Assembly (NCBI GenBank): GCA_025936195.1
Contig: JAICTW010000008.1
Span: 1 to 13,851 of the forward strand
Direction: 5' to 3'
Length of the DNA: 13,851 nt
Source: Flavisolibacter sp.
GTDB taxonomy: Bacteria > Bacteroidota > Bacteroidia > Chitinophagales > Chitinophagaceae
Numbering within the stretch: the first letter of the stretch is position 1; every line of letters starts with the position of its first letter. The notes below the pieces were generated by a model that had not been told where the DNA came from, searched no databases, and saw only the letters and a program-made list of their open reading frames with translations. A program made the translations under genes and the position numbers. Positions 13,059 through 13,851 of this stretch are shown piece after piece.

Positions 13059-13096
13059 CTTTTTACATTTAAAGAATGAAGTTATTGATAAAAACA

Positions 13097-13117
13097 AGTA
13101 CAAAGCACGACGTACAA
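13097..13117 (+). repeat. Degenerate 7-bp tandem repeat (AGTACAA, AGCACGA, CGTACAA)
   Basis: Three 7-bp units with drift lie 40-60 nt upstream of the ung start. GTACAAAG occurs twice, 14 bp apart. They are part of a repeat-rich stretch that continues to the 8-bp array at 13149-13196. Confidence 0.55.
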
Positions 13118-13148
13118 AGTTGGGCAGAAGTCAACATTAAATACAACC

Positions 13149-13196
13149 CGTGAACTTGTGAACTCGTGAACTTGTGAACTTTTGAATTCGTGAACT
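13149..13196 (+). repeat. Six tandem 8-bp units (consensus YGTGAACT)
   Basis: CGTGAACT, TGTGAACT, CGTGAACT, TGTGAACT, TTTGAATT, CGTGAACT in direct succession, 48 bp. It lies in the divergent spacer between ung (minus) and kduI (plus). Read on the ung strand the unit is AGTTCAC(G/A), close to the ATTCACG units before ruvA and fabH. Confidence 0.9.
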
Positions 13197-13255
13197 CGTT
13201 CTCTCCTTTCGGCAACGTTTTCGTAAATCAAGTGCATTCGCTTTAATCTTTAAAT

Positions 13256-13263
13256 TTACTTTG
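13256..13263 (+). promoter_or_regulatory. Weak -7 promoter box of kduI (TTACTTTG)
   Basis: TTACTTTG has one mismatch to TAnnTTTG and lies 19 nt before the kduI ATG, the spacing seen for fabH. No -33 element is apparent. Confidence 0.35.
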
Positions 13264-13282
13264 CACAGAAATTTGATCGAAC

Positions 13283-13851
13283 ATGAAACAGGTTTATGCA
13301 GTTCATCCGAATGATTATAAGAGTTACAGCACAGAAGCTATCCGCAATAATTTTCTTTTACAATCTCTTTTTGAGAAAGGCAAAGCCAATTTCGTTTATA
13401 CGCATTACGACCGCATGATCGTTGGTGGTGCAATGCCGTCAGACAAAGTGATTGAACTTCCCAATTTTGATATACTCCGGGCCGACTATTTTTTGGAAAG
13501 AAGAGAGATGGGCGTCATCAATGTTGGTGGCGATGGATCGGTAATTGTTGACGGAGAAAAATATTCGCTTTCAAAACTTGATTGCTTATACATTGGTAAA
13601 GGAAGCCAGAAGATCAGTTTCGCATCTGCAAATGCAAATGAACCTGCAGTGTTATACATTCTGTCTGCACCGGCACATGCCAAACATCCAACCCACTTGT
13701 TGCAAAAGAAAGATGCGGAATCCAATAAACTTGGATCACTGGAAACGAGTAATCAGCGAACGATTTACAGATACATTCATAAAAACGGAATCCAAAGTTG
13801 CCAGTTGGTACTGGGACTCACCATTTTGGAAAAAGGAAGTGTATGGAATAC
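13283..13851 (+). CDS. kduI: 5-dehydro-4-deoxy-D-glucuronate isomerase (KduI), 5' part
   Basis: KduI converts 5-keto-4-deoxyuronate, formed from unsaturated uronates during pectin or glycosaminoglycan breakdown, to 2,5-diketo-3-deoxygluconate in the cytoplasm. The visible 189 residues match the family N-terminus: MKQVYAVHPNDYKSYSTEAI, REMGVINVGGDGSVIVDG, LDCLYIGKGSQKISFAS, YILSAPAHAKHPTHLLQ, NQRTIYRYIHKNGIQSCQL and VLGLTILEKGSVWN. The family is about 280 residues; the zinc-binding HxHxxxxE motif normally follows directly after SVWNTMPC, just outside the window, so the active site cannot be checked. The start at 13283 gives the normal N-terminus. The expected partner kduD, or other uronate genes, would lie to the right. 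Confidence 0.95.
   Translation, partial: MKQVYAVHPNDYKSYSTEAIRNNFLLQSLFEKGKANFVYTHYDRMIVGGAMPSDKVIELPNFDILRADYFLERREMGVINVGGDGSVIVDGEKYSLSKLDCLYIGKGSQKISFASANANEPAVLYILSAPAHAKHPTHLLQKKDAESNKLGSLETSNQRTIYRYIHKNGIQSCQLVLGLTILEKGSVWN

Noticed and set aside
13059..13103. TTG start of ung with 15 extra residues
   Set aside because: The extension is unlike the family, overlaps the AGTACAA repeat, and the internal ATG gives the normal 227-residue enzyme.
13149..13196. CRISPR array
   Set aside because: Units are 8 bp in direct contact with no spacers and no cas genes nearby.
13486..13725. Minus-strand open frame across kduI
   Set aside because: Antisense to well conserved KduI sequence, with no family signature of its own.

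Overview
The window looks like chromosomal DNA from a Bacteroidota bacterium, probably a Chitinophagaceae-type member of the Chitinophagia/Sphingobacteria branch. Four things point there: ruvA directly followed by sprA (the type IX secretion translocon gene), a DUF6089-type outer-membrane protein, near absence of Shine-Dalgarno sequences, and several copies of the Bacteroidota -7 promoter motif TAnnTTTG just upstream of genes. Most genes are housekeeping or ordinary metabolism. I see no phage, insertion sequence, CRISPR array, rRNA or tRNA, and no convincing new multi-gene system.

Layout. 1-2388 (minus): ruvA then sprA, which runs off the left edge and is broken by one in-frame TAA. 2389-2903: a spacer holding a decayed four-helix-bundle (23S rRNA-IVP) pseudogene, an 18-bp palindrome and 7-bp repeats. 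2904-3902 (+): fabH. 4089-4409 (+): a small ArsR-type regulator, tail to tail with a maltose/galactoside-type O-acetyltransferase (4412-4975, minus). 4976-5377: a gene-free spacer with remnants of several repeat families. 5378-8241 (minus): DUF6089 outer-membrane protein then a UbiD-family decarboxylase. 8425-10476 (+): M13 (PepO-like) lipoprotein metallopeptidase. 10599-13058 (minus): dipeptide epimerase, a small two-helix membrane protein, and uracil-DNA glycosylase. 13283-end (+): the 5' two thirds of kduI, for uronate (pectin) catabolism.

Functional links are loose. SprA and the DUF6089 protein both belong to the cell-envelope/type IX secretion world. RuvA and Ung are DNA repair. PepO and the dipeptide epimerase fit peptide or murein-peptide breakdown, but they are convergent and not an operon.

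The most interesting material is below the gene level. (1) sprA has a clean single-codon nonsense mutation in an otherwise open, conserved frame. (2) A multiply mutated four-helix-bundle gene lies beside ruvA. (3) Short palindromic or hairpin repeats occur between genes and also appear to have entered coding regions in frame (ubiD, the 3' end of the dipeptide epimerase), rather like the palindromic elements of Rickettsia. (4) Degenerate 7-9 bp tandem repeats recur in spacers and once inside ubiD; around ruvA, fabH and ung they read TTCACG on the gene's own strand, and at ruvA and fabH they sit directly upstream of the -7 box. All family assignments come from reading motifs; no database search was run.
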